Below are positions 41,828 through 50,352 of a stretch of 64,000 nt of DNA, in pieces. A program made the position numbers and the translations under genes. This DNA is from Streptomyces filamentosus (GTDB lineage: Bacteria; Actinomycetota; Actinomycetes; Streptomycetales; Streptomycetaceae): positions 372,001 to 436,000 of the forward strand of contig NZ_BNBE01000004.1 in the NCBI RefSeq assembly GCF_014654895.1, in the 5' to 3' direction. Within the stretch, counting starts at the first letter, position 1, and every line of letters begins with the position of its first letter. Under the pieces are notes generated by a model that had not been told where the DNA came from, did no database searches, and was given only the letters and a program-made list of their open reading frames with translations.

Positions 41828-43077
41828 GCGGGGGTGGCTCCTGACGGGAGGGGGAGGCGGGCGGTGACGCGGAACCCTCCGCCGGGGCGGGGTTCCGCGG
41901 TGAACTCTCCGTGCAGCAGTCCGACGCGCTCGCGCATGCCGACGAGGCCGTAGCCGGAGCCCGTGCCGGCCCGCCCGCCGCCGCGGACGGGGGCGCGTCC
42001 GGGGCCGGGGCCGGGGTCCTCGACGGTCAGGGCGAGGACGTCGGGGTCGCGGTGGTCGACGGTGACGGTGCAGGTGTCGGCGCCGGAGTGGCGGACGACG
42101 TTGGTGACGGACTCCTGGAGGACGCGGAAGGCCGAGAGGTCGAGGTCGGGGGGCAGGGGACGCGGGGCTCCCACGCGGCGGACGGCGACGCGCACGCCGG
42201 CGGCCCCGGTGGTCTCGGCGAGCCGGTCGAGGTCGGCGAGGCCGGGCCGCTCGGGCAGCGGAGGTCCGGCGGAGGCGTCGGCCGGGGCGGCGGGCTCGTC
42301 GGCGGTGCGGAGGGCGCCGAGCATGCGGCGGAGTCCGGCGAGGGTCTCGCGGCTGGCGGCCTCGATCTCGTCGAGGGCTTCGCGGGCCAGGTCGGGACGC
42401 TTGTCGATGACGAGGCGGGCGGCACCGGCCTGGAGGGCGACGATGCCGATGCTGTGGGCGACGGTGTCGTGCATCTCGCGGGCGATCCGGAGCCGTTCGT
42501 CGGTGACGGCCCGCTCGGCGGCGCGGGTGCGGGTCTCCTCGGTGTGGCTGCGGGTCTGGTGGGCGGCGCGGCCGAGGAGCCAGGCGACGCAGGTGGTGGA
42601 GAGCACGGCGAGGGCGGTGGTGGTGCCGACGCTCCAGCCGGAGAGGAGCCGGACGCCGAGGTGGCCGAGGAGGACGCCGGCCGCGAGGAGGACGGCGCGC
42701 TCGGACTCCTTCCGCGGGCGGGCGGCGGCGATGGCGTAGAGGGCGACGTCGACGGCGAGGTACTGGGCGAGCGGGATGGCGTTGACGCCCAGGGGGGTGG
42801 AGCCGACGACCGCCGCGGCGAGGAGGTGCCCGAGACCGGCGGCGGGCCGGCGGCCCAGGAGCGCGCTGCCGCGGAGGGCGAGGGCGGTGGCGAGGGCGAG
42901 CATGGTGAGCCCGTCCCAGCGGAGGAAGACGACGCCCCTGAAGACCTCGGCCTGCTCCTGCCCGGGGAGGCGTATTCGCAGGAGCACGGTGAAGAGGAGC
43001 CCGGCGCACCAGGCGAGCGCGGCCCACCGGCCCGGGGTGACCCGTCTGAGGAGCGGCACTGCCGAGGTCGCTGGCAT
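41824..43077 (-). CDS. NarL-type sensor histidine kinase
   Basis: 417 residues. About five to six membrane segments in the first 185 residues, then the HisKA_3 dimer domain with the phosphorylated His in RIAREMHDTVAHSI, and a HATPase domain (VLQESVTNVVRHSGA; GSGYGLVGMRERV). No large extracellular loop, so it probably senses the membrane or a transporter. TAGGAT lies 6 nt before the start codon on the minus strand, which suggests a leaderless message. Divergent from the ABC exporter pair, 133 bp apart. Confidence 0.94.
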   Translation of the reverse strand: MPATSAVPLLRRVTPGRWAALAWCAGLLFTVLLRIRLPGQEQAEVFRGVVFLRWDGLTMLALATALALRGSALLGRRPAAGLGHLLAAAVVGSTPLGVNAIPLAQYLAVDVALYAIAAARPRKESERAVLLAAGVLLGHLGVRLLSGWSVGTTTALAVLSTTCVAWLLGRAAHQTRSHTEETRTRAAERAVTDERLRIAREMHDTVAHSIGIVALQAGAARLVIDKRPDLAREALDEIEAASRETLAGLRRMLGALRTADEPAAPADASAGPPLPERPGLADLDRLAETTGAAGVRVAVRRVGAPRPLPPDLDLSAFRVLQESVTNVVRHSGADTCTVTVDHRDPDVLALTVEDPGPGPGRAPVRGGGRAGTGSGYGLVGMRERVGLLHGEFTAEPRPGGGFRVTARLPLPSGATPA

Positions 43078-43210
43078 GCGGGGATCCTAGATCGCGGAGA
43101 GGTGGCGGGTCATCAGCCCCGGGGCATACGACCGGGGGTGACACGGGGTCGGGGGATTGTCGGTCCTGGGTGGATGTCCGGGTGCGGTGCCCCGCGGCAC
43201 CGTGGTGGAC

Positions 43211-44122
43211 ATGATCGAAGTCAAGGAAGTCACGAAGCGCTACGGCGCCACCACGGCGGTCGACCGGCTGACGTTCACCGTGCGGCCGGGCCGGGTCACC
43301 GGGTTCCTCGGGCCCAACGGCTCGGGCAAGAGCACCACGCTGCGGATGGTGCTGGGGCTGCACACGCCGACCGCCGGCTCGGTGACGGTCGACGGCCGGC
43401 CGTTCACCGACCGGCCGCGGGGCCTGCGGCACGTCGGCGCGCTCCTCGACGCCGGGGACGTGCACGGCGGGCGGACGGCCCGGGCGCACCTGGCGGTGCT
43501 GGCGCGGAGCAACCGGATACCGCTCGCCCGGGTCGACGAGGTGCTGGAGGAGGTCGGTCTGGCCGGGGCGGCCCGGCGGCGGGTCGGGGGGTACTCGCTG
43601 GGCATGCGGCAGCGGCTGGGGATCGCGGGCGCGCTGCTCGGGGACCCGCCGGTGCTGCTGTTCGACGAGCCGCTCAACGGCCTCGACCCGGAGGGCGTGA
43701 AGTGGGTGCGGGGGCTGTTCCGGCGGCTCGCCGAAGAGGGCCGCACGGTCTTCGTCTCCAGTCACCTCATGAGCGAGATGGAGCACACGGCGGACGACCT
43801 GGTGGTCATCGGCCGGGGCACGCTCGTCGCGGCGGAGAGCCTCGCCGAGTTCGCGGCGCGCGGCGGCCGGACGAGCGTGACGGTCGGCGCGCCGGACGCG
43901 TCGGCGCTGACCCCGCTGCTGCTGTCGGCGGGCGCCGAGGTGACGTCGGAACCGGGCGGGCGGCTGACCGTGACGGGGCTCCCGGCCGGCCGGATCGGCG
44001 AGATCGCGCTGGCCCACGGCCTTCCGCTCGACCAGCTGACGACCCGTACCGCCTCCCTGGAGGAGGCCTTCATGGAACTGACCGCCGACCGCGTCGACTA
44101 CCCGGCAGGAGCCGTCCGATGA
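43211..44122 (+). CDS. ABC exporter ATP-binding protein
   Basis: 303 residues from the ATG at 43211. Walker A GPNGSGKST, signature YSLGMRQRLGIAGAL, Walker B VLLFDEPLNGLDPEG, His-loop FVSSHLMSEMEH, and a C-terminal domain of the DrrA/CcmA type (SLEEAFMELT). It is the energising subunit for the membrane protein encoded by the next gene (ATGA overlap). Exports an unknown substrate, or acts as a bacitracin/lantibiotic-type resistance pump. Divergent from the histidine kinase; the set is probably co-regulated. Confidence 0.94.
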   Translation: MIEVKEVTKRYGATTAVDRLTFTVRPGRVTGFLGPNGSGKSTTLRMVLGLHTPTAGSVTVDGRPFTDRPRGLRHVGALLDAGDVHGGRTARAHLAVLARSNRIPLARVDEVLEEVGLAGAARRRVGGYSLGMRQRLGIAGALLGDPPVLLFDEPLNGLDPEGVKWVRGLFRRLAEEGRTVFVSSHLMSEMEHTADDLVVIGRGTLVAAESLAEFAARGGRTSVTVGAPDASALTPLLLSAGAEVTSEPGGRLTVTGLPAGRIGEIALAHGLPLDQLTTRTASLEEAFMELTADRVDYPAGAVR

Positions 44123-44991
44123 CCTCGCTTCCCCTCTCCCCCGCCCCTTCCGCTCCCTCCGCCTCCTCCGCCTCCGCCTCCGTGGTGGAGCCCCCGGCCC
44201 GTTTCCGCGATCTGGTGGCGTCGGAGTGGCTGAGGCTCCGGTCGCTCCGGTCGACCGGCTGGGCACTGCTGCTGAGCACGCTCTTCGTGGTCGCCTTCAA
44301 CGTCGGGACGGCCTGGGACCACTACCGCTACTGGGACCAGTACGGCGCCGAGGGGCAGGCGGACTTCCTGGAGAGCGCGATGGGGCTCTCCGACGCCTTC
44401 ACGGCGAACGCGTCGATGGTGCTGGTCCTGTGCGCCGGGGCGATGGGGGCGATGGCGGTCGTCGGCGACCACGCCGGCGGGCCGGCGCGGACGGTGTTCG
44501 CGGCGGTGCCGGCGCGGAGTTCGCTGATGGCGGCGAAGGTCCTGGTGGTGGCGACGGTGCAGACCGCCTTCGGGGCGGTGGCGGCGGGGACGTCGTTCTG
44601 GCTGACGCAGGCCGTGCTCGCGGAGCGGGGCGCGGGGCTGTCGCTCTCGCACCCGGGGGCGCTGCGGATCGTCCTGGCGTCGGCGCTGCTCGCGCCGGTG
44701 TGCGCGCTGACGGGCATGGCGCTGGGGGCGCTGCTGCGGCGTGCCGCGACCTCGGTGCTGGGGTGCGTGGCGGTGCTGCTGGTCCTCCCCATGATGCTGG
44801 GCGAGCGGCGGCACCTCACGGCGGTGCTCGCGCACGGCACCCCGGTGCACGCCTGGCGGCGGCTGGCCTGGCAGGGGCCGTTCGAGCCGCCGTTCCCGTG
44901 GACGCCGGGCGGGGCGTGGACGGTGTACGCGCTGTGGGCGGTGGGCGCGGCGGTGGTGACGGTGGCGGCGGTGCGGCGCCGGGACCAGTGA
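44119..44991 (+). CDS. ABC exporter permease
   Basis: 290 residues, ATG overlapping the upstream stop. A Ser/Pro-rich cytoplasmic head, then about six membrane segments (STGWALLLSTLFVVAFNVG; MVLVLCAGAMGAMAVVG; ALRIVLASALLAPVCALTG; AATSVLGCVAVLLVLPMML and one at the end). Resembles ABC-2 family permeases paired with CcmA-type ATPases. Substrate unknown. Confidence 0.88.
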   Translation: MTSLPLSPAPSAPSASSASASVVEPPARFRDLVASEWLRLRSLRSTGWALLLSTLFVVAFNVGTAWDHYRYWDQYGAEGQADFLESAMGLSDAFTANASMVLVLCAGAMGAMAVVGDHAGGPARTVFAAVPARSSLMAAKVLVVATVQTAFGAVAAGTSFWLTQAVLAERGAGLSLSHPGALRIVLASALLAPVCALTGMALGALLRRAATSVLGCVAVLLVLPMMLGERRHLTAVLAHGTPVHAWRRLAWQGPFEPPFPWTPGGAWTVYALWAVGAAVVTVAAVRRRDQ

Positions 44992-45017
44992 CGCGGGGAG
45001 GGACGGGGCCCGGCCGC

Positions 45018-45893
45018 TCAGGAGGAGGGCGGCCGGGCGGGGGCGGTGCGGGTGAGCCGGCGGCGGACGCGGGTCTCGTGGACGAGGCGTCCGACGAGGG
45101 CGCTGCCGTAGACGACGAAGCCGACGCCCACGAGCCAGGACTGGAGGACGAGGACGGTGCCGAACTGGCCGTAGGTGACGGCGTTGGAGGCGATCAGGGG
45201 GGAGAAGACGAGCTGGGAGAAGACCCGCAGTCCGAGGAGGCCGAGGGCGGTGAGGACGGCGCCGGGCAGGAGGGCGCGCCAGCGGATGCGGCCGCACAGG
45301 AGGAAGCGCTGGGACCACCAGAAGAACAGGAAGGTGCCGAGGAGGTCGCCGAGGGCGACGAGGGCGGTGACGCCGACGGGGGCGTTCTCGGGGGCGGGGA
45401 AGCTGACGAAGAGGAGGAGGGCGGCGATGAGGACGGCGAGCCAGACGACGTGGCGCCACATGGTGTGCCAGCGGGCGGTGGGAAGGTCCCAGGCGCGTTC
45501 GTAGCCGGTCTGGACGGCGGAGCCGAAGGTGACGCCGAAGGCCGCGAGGGCGGCGAGGCCGAAGGCGGTGGTGCGCTGGAGGGCCTGGCCGGGCCGGCCG
45601 AAGAGCCGTTCGACCTCTTCCTGGGAGACCTCGGTGACGCCGAGGCCCTGGATGAGCCAGCGGGCGAAGCCCTGGCCGCGGGCGAGGTCGGCGGCGGCCA
45701 CGACGATGAGGAGGGGGACGAGGGTGAGGAGGCTGAGGGCGGCGAATCCCATGGCACGGTGCATGAGCTCGATGGCGCGGCCGCGGTTCCAGGCGAGTCC
45801 CACGGCCGATCCGAGCAGGCGGGCGTGCAGCCGCCGGAACCGGGTGGCGGGTTCGGGCGGCGGTTCGCTCGGCGTACCGGGGGTGGGGGGCAT
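45018..45893 (-). CDS. YihY/BrkB family membrane protein
   Basis: 291 residues with six predicted membrane segments (MGFAALSLLTLVPLLIVVAA; FGLAALAAFGVTFGSAV; VVWLAVLIAALLLFVS; VALGDLLGTFLFFWW; ALLPGAVLTALGLLGLRVF; LVGVGFVVYGSALVG). Carries the family pattern around FSQLVFSPLIASNAVTYGQFGTV, where other members read YGxxG. Once thought to be ribonuclease BN, the family is now considered an uncharacterised integral membrane protein. Convergent with the ABC permease and just downstream of the HxlR gene. Confidence 0.88.
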   Translation of the reverse strand: MPPTPGTPSEPPPEPATRFRRLHARLLGSAVGLAWNRGRAIELMHRAMGFAALSLLTLVPLLIVVAAADLARGQGFARWLIQGLGVTEVSQEEVERLFGRPGQALQRTTAFGLAALAAFGVTFGSAVQTGYERAWDLPTARWHTMWRHVVWLAVLIAALLLFVSFPAPENAPVGVTALVALGDLLGTFLFFWWSQRFLLCGRIRWRALLPGAVLTALGLLGLRVFSQLVFSPLIASNAVTYGQFGTVLVLQSWLVGVGFVVYGSALVGRLVHETRVRRRLTRTAPARPPSS

Positions 45894-45966
45894 GTCTGGT
45901 CCGGTACCCGCCGGAGGGCCGGGGACCGCAGCGATGGGGCCGAACGGGTGCGGGGAGGCGGCGGGG

Positions 45967-46419
45967 TCAGGGCCGGGGGGTGGCGGTGACCTCGCGGGCG
46001 GTGAGGACCTCGGCGTCCTCGCCGGCGCACCGGACGACGACCTCGACCGGGGAGCCGCAGGCGGTGTGGTGGACGTCCAGGGGGGAGGCTGCGGGGTCGC
46101 CGGTGTGGGTGTCGCCCCACTGCTTGAGGGCGAGCATGACGGGCCAGAGGTCGACGCCCTTGGAGGTGAGGCGGTACTCGTTGCGGGTGCGGGCGCCGGG
46201 TTCGCGGTAGGGGACGGCGCGCAGGATGCCGGAGGCGACGAGTTTGCGGAGCCGGTCGGCGAGGACCGCCTCGGAGAGGCCGATGTGGCGGCGGAAGTCG
46301 TCGTAGCGGCGGACGCCGTTGAAGGCGTCCCGCAGGATGAGCAGGGTCCACTTCTCGCCCACGAGGTCCAGGGTGCGGTGGACCGGGCAGTTCTCGGTGT
46401 CCGTCTCCAGCCACTTCAT
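45967..46419 (-). CDS. HxlR family transcriptional regulator
   Basis: 150 residues. Short winged helix: CPVHRTLDLVGEKWTLLILR, YDDFRRHIGLSEAVLADRLRKL, with the family Cys at residue 11, which in several HxlR proteins senses aldehydes or quinones by redox change. Divergent from a thioesterase gene; a perfect 10-bp inverted repeat between them overlaps the thioesterase promoter, so it probably represses both genes. The C-terminal 35 residues (SPVEVVVRCAGEDAEVL) extend beyond the usual family length. Confidence 0.92.
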   Translation of the reverse strand: MKWLETDTENCPVHRTLDLVGEKWTLLILRDAFNGVRRYDDFRRHIGLSEAVLADRLRKLVASGILRAVPYREPGARTRNEYRLTSKGVDLWPVMLALKQWGDTHTGDPAASPLDVHHTACGSPVEVVVRCAGEDAEVLTAREVTATPRP

Positions 46420-46433
46420 CGTCCCACTCTAGC

Positions 46434-46478
46434 CACCTGACTGCGTCGTTGACAGTCAGGTGACGCGCGGTCTAGCTT
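46434..46478 (+). promoter_or_regulatory. HxlR operator overlapping a canonical promoter
   Basis: CACCTGACTG-N9-CAGTCAGGTG (46434-46462), perfect 10-bp arms. TTGACA (46449-46454) with an 18-bp spacer and TAGCTT (46473-46478) form a housekeeping promoter for the thioesterase gene; the right arm covers the -35 end, so binding would block it. Confidence 0.75.
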
Positions 46479-46533
46479 CGCATTACAGAGCCAGCCGTCG
46501 CTGCGGCGGCCGGGACGACGGAGTGGAGTGGTC

Positions 46534-47052
46534 ATGGGGCGGTCGCGGACGATCGAATGGGAGGACGCGGGGGCCACGGCACGGGCGGCGGCGTCGATGG
46601 CGGGGCTCGACTTCCTGCGCGAGATGATCGCGGGCCGGCTGCCGGGCCCGCCCATCGCGGCACTGCTCGGCTTCTCCCTGGAGGAGGCCGAGCACGGGCG
46701 GGCGGTCTTCGCCCTGGAACCCGGCGAGGAGCACTACAACCCGATCGGCAGCGTGCACGGCGGGGTCTACGCCACGCTGCTGGACTCGGCGGCGGGCTGC
46801 GCGGTGCACACCACGCTCCCGCGGGGCACCGCCTACACCTCGCTCGACCTCCAGACCCGCTTCCTGCGGCCGATCACGACGGACACCGGCAAGGTGCGGG
46901 CCGTCGGCACGGTGCTCTCGCAGGGGCGGCGCACGGCGCTCGCGGAGGCGGGGCTGTACGACGCGGAGGACCGGCTCCTCGCGCACGCCACCAGCACCTG
47001 CATGATCTTCCCGGTTCCCGGCCGGGAGACGGGCGACGGCGCACGCGCCTGA
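46534..47052 (+). CDS. PaaI family acyl-CoA thioesterase
   Basis: 172 residues from the ATG at 46534 (GGAG 5 nt upstream; an in-frame GTG precedes it). Hotdog fold of the PaaI type: YNPIGSVHGGVYATLLDSAAGCAV with the conserved HGG and Asp, and QTRFLRPITTDTGKVRA. It hydrolyses aromatic or acyl-CoA thioesters in the cytoplasm. Under likely control of the divergent HxlR regulator, which fits a role in handling aromatic or aldehyde-type compounds. Confidence 0.88.
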   Translation: MGRSRTIEWEDAGATARAAASMAGLDFLREMIAGRLPGPPIAALLGFSLEEAEHGRAVFALEPGEEHYNPIGSVHGGVYATLLDSAAGCAVHTTLPRGTAYTSLDLQTRFLRPITTDTGKVRAVGTVLSQGRRTALAEAGLYDAEDRLLAHATSTCMIFPVPGRETGDGARA

Positions 47053-47116
47053 CGCCCGGCCCCCGCCCGCCCGGCCGGAGTCCGCCCGGACGACGTCCGG
47101 CCGGGCGTCCGTCCGG

Positions 47117-47482
47117 TCAGCGCTGGACGACGGCCGGGCGGGCGCGGGTACAGCGGTCCGGGGCCGTGTCCGGGGCCGTGGTGGCCTGGAGCGCGGCGCT
47201 CACGAGGGTGGCGAGCAGGTCGATGTCGGAGCCCGCGTCGAGCCGCACCGTCACCCAGCCGGACCCGGCGCGGAGCCGTACCGCGGTCGAGTTCTGGAGG
47301 GCGGGCCGCAGCCTGGCGACCATCGCGCGGGTGAGGTGGACGTCGGCCTCGTGCTCGCCGTGGAAGTGGACGATCTCCTCCGTCGCCGTCCCGAGGCCGA
47401 GCTCAGCACCGCAGTGCGTACGGCCACGGGTCAGCGAGGGCCAGCTCATCAGACGTTCACTGGCATGCCTGGCCGTGTTCAT
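47117..47482 (-). CDS. Luciferase-domain (DUF5519-like) protein
   Basis: 121 residues from the ATG at 47482; the upstream ATG at 47515 is also open and no ribosome site decides. The core VHFHGEHEADVHLTRAMVARL and GWVTVRLDAGSDIDLLATLVS fits the small proteins named luciferase-family (DUF5519), which are not bioluminescence enzymes. Cytoplasmic, function unknown. Convergent with the thioesterase gene. Confidence 0.7.
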   Translation of the reverse strand: MNTARHASERLMSWPSLTRGRTHCGAELGLGTATEEIVHFHGEHEADVHLTRAMVARLRPALQNSTAVRLRAGSGWVTVRLDAGSDIDLLATLVSAALQATTAPDTAPDRCTRARPAVVQR

Positions 47483-47571
47483 ACGAGGAGCGTGCCGGGC
47501 CGCGGGGCGCCGCACAAGCGTCCTGGCGAAAGAATCCCGTCGAGGCCGGAAACCGGTGTTCGGGGAGGGGC

Positions 47572-47590
47572 TGGTGACGGTTTGTCACCA
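47572..47590. promoter_or_regulatory. Inverted repeat of unknown role
   Basis: TGGTGAC-N5-GTCACCA, perfect 7-bp arms, 90 bp upstream of the luciferase-domain gene start. It resembles a global-regulator site, but the spacing does not match the Crp consensus. Confidence 0.4.
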
Positions 47591-47914
47591 CTATGGGTGG
47601 GGTGCGCGGAGCACTGCGTCACCGCCTTCGGCCCTCCCGGACGGGCCGAGGAGGTGCGCGTCCCGCCACGGCGGGGCGGGACCGCCGTCACCGTACGGGG
47701 GCGCGGCGCGGGCGGGCGTGACGGCGCCCGGGGCGGGTGCGCGGTCCCCGGCGAGCGGGGCGGGAGGGCGGGCGGGCGCTTTCCGGCCGTGGCGGGTCGG
47801 GCGGGGCCCTGCCACGCCGCCCGCCGGCCCGCCGGGCGAAGCGGTCGGTCCCCTGCTCCCGGTCCGGACCGCCCCCGTCCCGGGCCCGGCTGTACGGCCC
47901 CGGGGCGGGCGAAT
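47591..47914. other. Intergenic stretch, no gene recognised
   Basis: About 320 bp of extremely GC-rich DNA. The open frames are Gly/Arg/Ala-rich without protein-like pattern. It contains only short GC hairpins. Confidence 0.6.
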
Positions 47915-47926
47915 TAGCGTGGGGCC

Positions 47927-48514
47927 ATGGAACTCCTGGGAAGCATCACCTCCGACCGTCCGCTGCTCGTCCTCGCCGTCAAGGAGGAGGCGCAGTTCTT
48001 CGACACGGCCCTGCCCGTGCTCCTCACCGGCATAGGGAAGGTGAACGCGGCGACCGCCCTCACCGCGGTCCTGGCCCGGGAGCCCCGGCCGTCGGGGATC
48101 GTCAACCTCGGCACCGCGGGCGCGCTGCGCGCCGGCTGGTCGGGCACGCACGTCGTCGGCACCGTCGTCCAGCACGACCTGGACGGCGAACTGCTGGCGA
48201 GGCTGACCGGCGAGACGTACGGGGCGCCGATCGCGCTCCCCGACGGCGGTGACGTGGTCCTCGCCACCGGGGACGCGTTCGTCTCCGACGAGGCCGTCCG
48301 CGCCCGGCTCGCCGAGCGGGCCCCGCTGGTCGACATGGAGGGGTACGCCCTCGCGGCCGCCGCGGAGCTCGCCGGGATGCCGCTGCGGATCGTGAAGCAC
48401 GTGAGCGACGAGGCCGGCGACGGCGCGGACCGCACCTGGCGCGAGTCCGTCGCCGCCTGCTCCCGCGAGCTGGCCGACTGGGCGGCGGAGCACATCCCGG
48501 CGTACCGCGGCTGA
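47927..48514 (+). CDS. MTA/SAH nucleosidase-like protein
   Basis: 195 residues from the ATG at 47927; TAGCGT lies exactly 6 nt upstream (leaderless). Phosphorylase/nucleosidase fold: LLTGIGKVNAATALTAVL, NLGTAGALRAGW, LATGDAFVSD, VDMEGYALAAAAEL with the catalytic Glu, and KHVSDEAGDG with the catalytic Asp. It probably cleaves 5'-methylthioadenosine, S-adenosylhomocysteine or a related nucleoside. It is shorter than the E. coli enzyme (232 residues) because the N-terminal strand is trimmed. Convergent with the lipase-like gene. Confidence 0.85.
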   Translation: MELLGSITSDRPLLVLAVKEEAQFFDTALPVLLTGIGKVNAATALTAVLAREPRPSGIVNLGTAGALRAGWSGTHVVGTVVQHDLDGELLARLTGETYGAPIALPDGGDVVLATGDAFVSDEAVRARLAERAPLVDMEGYALAAAAELAGMPLRIVKHVSDEAGDGADRTWRESVAACSRELADWAAEHIPAYRG

Positions 48515-48545
48515 GCCCCCGTCTCCCGGCCCCTCCCCCGCCCGG

Positions 48546-49736
48546 TCACGGGTTCTGGAAGCGGACCTCCGGGTGGTCGGGGGAGGGTCCGCCGAACAGC
48601 CCGCCGGAGGCCCCGCGCAGGTGGCGGTCGAAGAAGGCCGCCACGTAGGTGCGGGTGAGGGCGACGGCCCGGTCGGCCGCCAGGTCCGGTCCGGGCAGGC
48701 CGAAGTGACGTTCGATCAGGGGGAAGTCCGAGAAGGTGCCGTGCGTGGAGCCGGTCACCGTCAGCCACCGCCTCCAGCCGTCGAGCCGGGGCCACATCCG
48801 GTCCCAGGTGGCGTCCGGGCCGCCCGGCCGGTGGGTCTCGTCGGTGCCGAGGAGCAGGAAGGGCCTCCCCCGCAACCCTTCGGCCGGGAGGTCCTCCCAG
48901 AACGCCCCGTCCATGTTCACGCCCGCGTCGACCCGGCGGTCGGCCGCCATCGTGGCGGTCGCGCTCGCGCCGCCCATGGAGTGGCCGGCCATGCCGATCC
49001 GGCGGGCGTCGATCACGCCCGCGTGGCGCCACGCGGGCCGGGGACCGGTGAGCCGGTCCAGGACGAAGCGCATGTCGGCGGCCCGGGTCGCGGTCACGAC
49101 GCCGCCGGGGACGCCCTCCTCGTCGAGGGCCGCACAGGCGACGCAGGGCAGCGTCTCGCCGCCGGGGAGGGTGATGCCGTACGACTCGTAGGCGTGGTCG
49201 ACGGAGGCGACGACGTAGCCGCGCGAGGCGAGGTCCTCGGCGAGGTGGGTGAGCGTCCAGCGGGAGACGGAGAAGCCCGGGGAGAGCAGGACGAGCGGAC
49301 GGCGGCCGGGCGCCGGGCGGACGCCGGTCCGGCTGTGGGTGCGGGTGGCGGCCAGGACGTCCGCGGGCACCGCCCCGCCCAGCCCCAGCCCCTCGGCGAC
49401 CCGCCGGGCCTCCTCGCGGGTCGCGTACGGCGCGGGCGTCCCCCCGCCGGCCCGCGCGGCCGGGTAGTGGAGGGTGACCATCAGCCGCCGTCCGTCGGCT
49501 GTCGGCACCCAGGGGTCCGTACGGGAGCGGTCGACGAGCGGCAGGACGGTGCTGCCCACCGGGTGCGGCCCCGTGGGGACGGGCAGTGCGAGCGGCGGGG
49601 CGGCGGCACGGTCGGCGCCGCCGCCGTGGGCACCGACACCGGCACCGGCTTCGGCGGCGCCGGCGGCGGTGCCTGCGGATAAGGCGAGGGAACAGGCGAG
49701 AGCGGCGGCCGCGGCCGCCCGGACGATGCGCTTCAT
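48546..49736 (-). CDS. Secreted alpha/beta hydrolase (PAF-acetylhydrolase/lipase-like)
   Basis: 396 residues from the ATG at 49736. Sec signal (MKRIVRAAAAAALACSLALS) ending near residue 30. Alpha/beta hydrolase with RPLVLLSPGFSVSRW, nucleophile Ser in GMAGHSMGGASA, and late His in TGSTHGTFSDFP; a Cys pair (PCVACAAL) may form a disulphide. Resembles polyethylene-terephthalate-hydrolase/PAF-acetylhydrolase-like lipases of Streptomyces. The reading frame is open without stop for 166 codons upstream, through a decayed protein fragment, so an automatic start could be set far too early. Confidence 0.88.
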   Translation of the reverse strand: MKRIVRAAAAAALACSLALSAGTAAGAAEAGAGVGAHGGGADRAAAPPLALPVPTGPHPVGSTVLPLVDRSRTDPWVPTADGRRLMVTLHYPAARAGGGTPAPYATREEARRVAEGLGLGGAVPADVLAATRTHSRTGVRPAPGRRPLVLLSPGFSVSRWTLTHLAEDLASRGYVVASVDHAYESYGITLPGGETLPCVACAALDEEGVPGGVVTATRAADMRFVLDRLTGPRPAWRHAGVIDARRIGMAGHSMGGASATATMAADRRVDAGVNMDGAFWEDLPAEGLRGRPFLLLGTDETHRPGGPDATWDRMWPRLDGWRRWLTVTGSTHGTFSDFPLIERHFGLPGPDLAADRAVALTRTYVAAFFDRHLRGASGGLFGGPSPDHPEVRFQNP

Positions 49737-49808
49737 GCCGGTCACGCTAGAAGCCCTCCCCCGGGCGCCGCATCCACCCCGAGGCGTAATCCCGCGGGTC
49801 GACGCACC

Positions 49809-50132
49809 GCGGCCGAGGGGCGGTTCGAGGAAGGCGGTGGCCCCGGACGGCGAACCGATCCCGGGCCCCGTCCAGGTGGCGGAGGCGTCGCCGTAAAACG
49901 GGTCCTCGCTGTCGACGACGGGCATCGGGCGGTGCCCGGCGGGGAGGTCGTGGGCGGCGGCCCGGGGCCGCCAGGTGACGGTGGTGTCCGGATCGGCCGT
50001 CAGGTCGCGGGCGTCGAACGGCTCGTGGGTGACGATCCGGGCCGTGCCGTCCCCGGCCAGGTCGAAGAGGTGGGCGATCAGGCCGGCCGCGGTGACGGCG
50101 GAGCGGACGGCGAGGACGACGGTCCGCGGTGA
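49809..50132 (-). pseudogene. Remnant of an Xaa-Pro peptidase/CocE-type C-terminal domain
   Basis: About 108 codons in frame with, and without a stop before, the lipase-like gene. The translation (RTVVLAVRSAVTAAGLIAHL, RIVTHEPFDARDLTADP, AAHDLPAGHRPMPVVDSED, YGDASA, IGSPSGATAFLEPPL) has the pattern of the C-terminal jelly-roll domain of the X-Pro dipeptidyl-peptidase/CocE family (PepX_C), including the usual end GSPSG..(F/Y)LE.PL. The catalytic part of such a gene is missing, and no start or ribosome site precedes it. Homology judged by eye. Confidence 0.55.
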
Positions 50133-50352
50133 GGGCCGTCCCGGTCCCGGGGAATCCCGGGAACTCCTCGGACGGGCCTCCGGTGTGAGGGCTGGGGCAC
50201 GTGCACCCGTTCCTCTCCGCCGGAACGTGACCACGCGTCATGCGGACGCCCGCAAGCCTCACGTGTCGGGGACAGAGCGCGCGAAGGGCGCACGGGGCGG
50301 GTCGCCCCGAAGGAGGTGCGGGTACGGGCGGAGCACGCCGCCGCGACGGTCC
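50133..50352. other. Intergenic stretch, no gene recognised
   Basis: 220 bp upstream of the decayed fragment and downstream of the membrane phosphatase. No coding pattern, no strong hairpin and no clear promoter seen. Confidence 0.5.

Noticed and set aside
47572..47590. TGGTGAC-N5-GTCACCA as a Crp site
   Set aside because: The Streptomyces Crp pattern has a different spacing (GTG-N6-GNCAC); kept only as an unassigned inverted repeat
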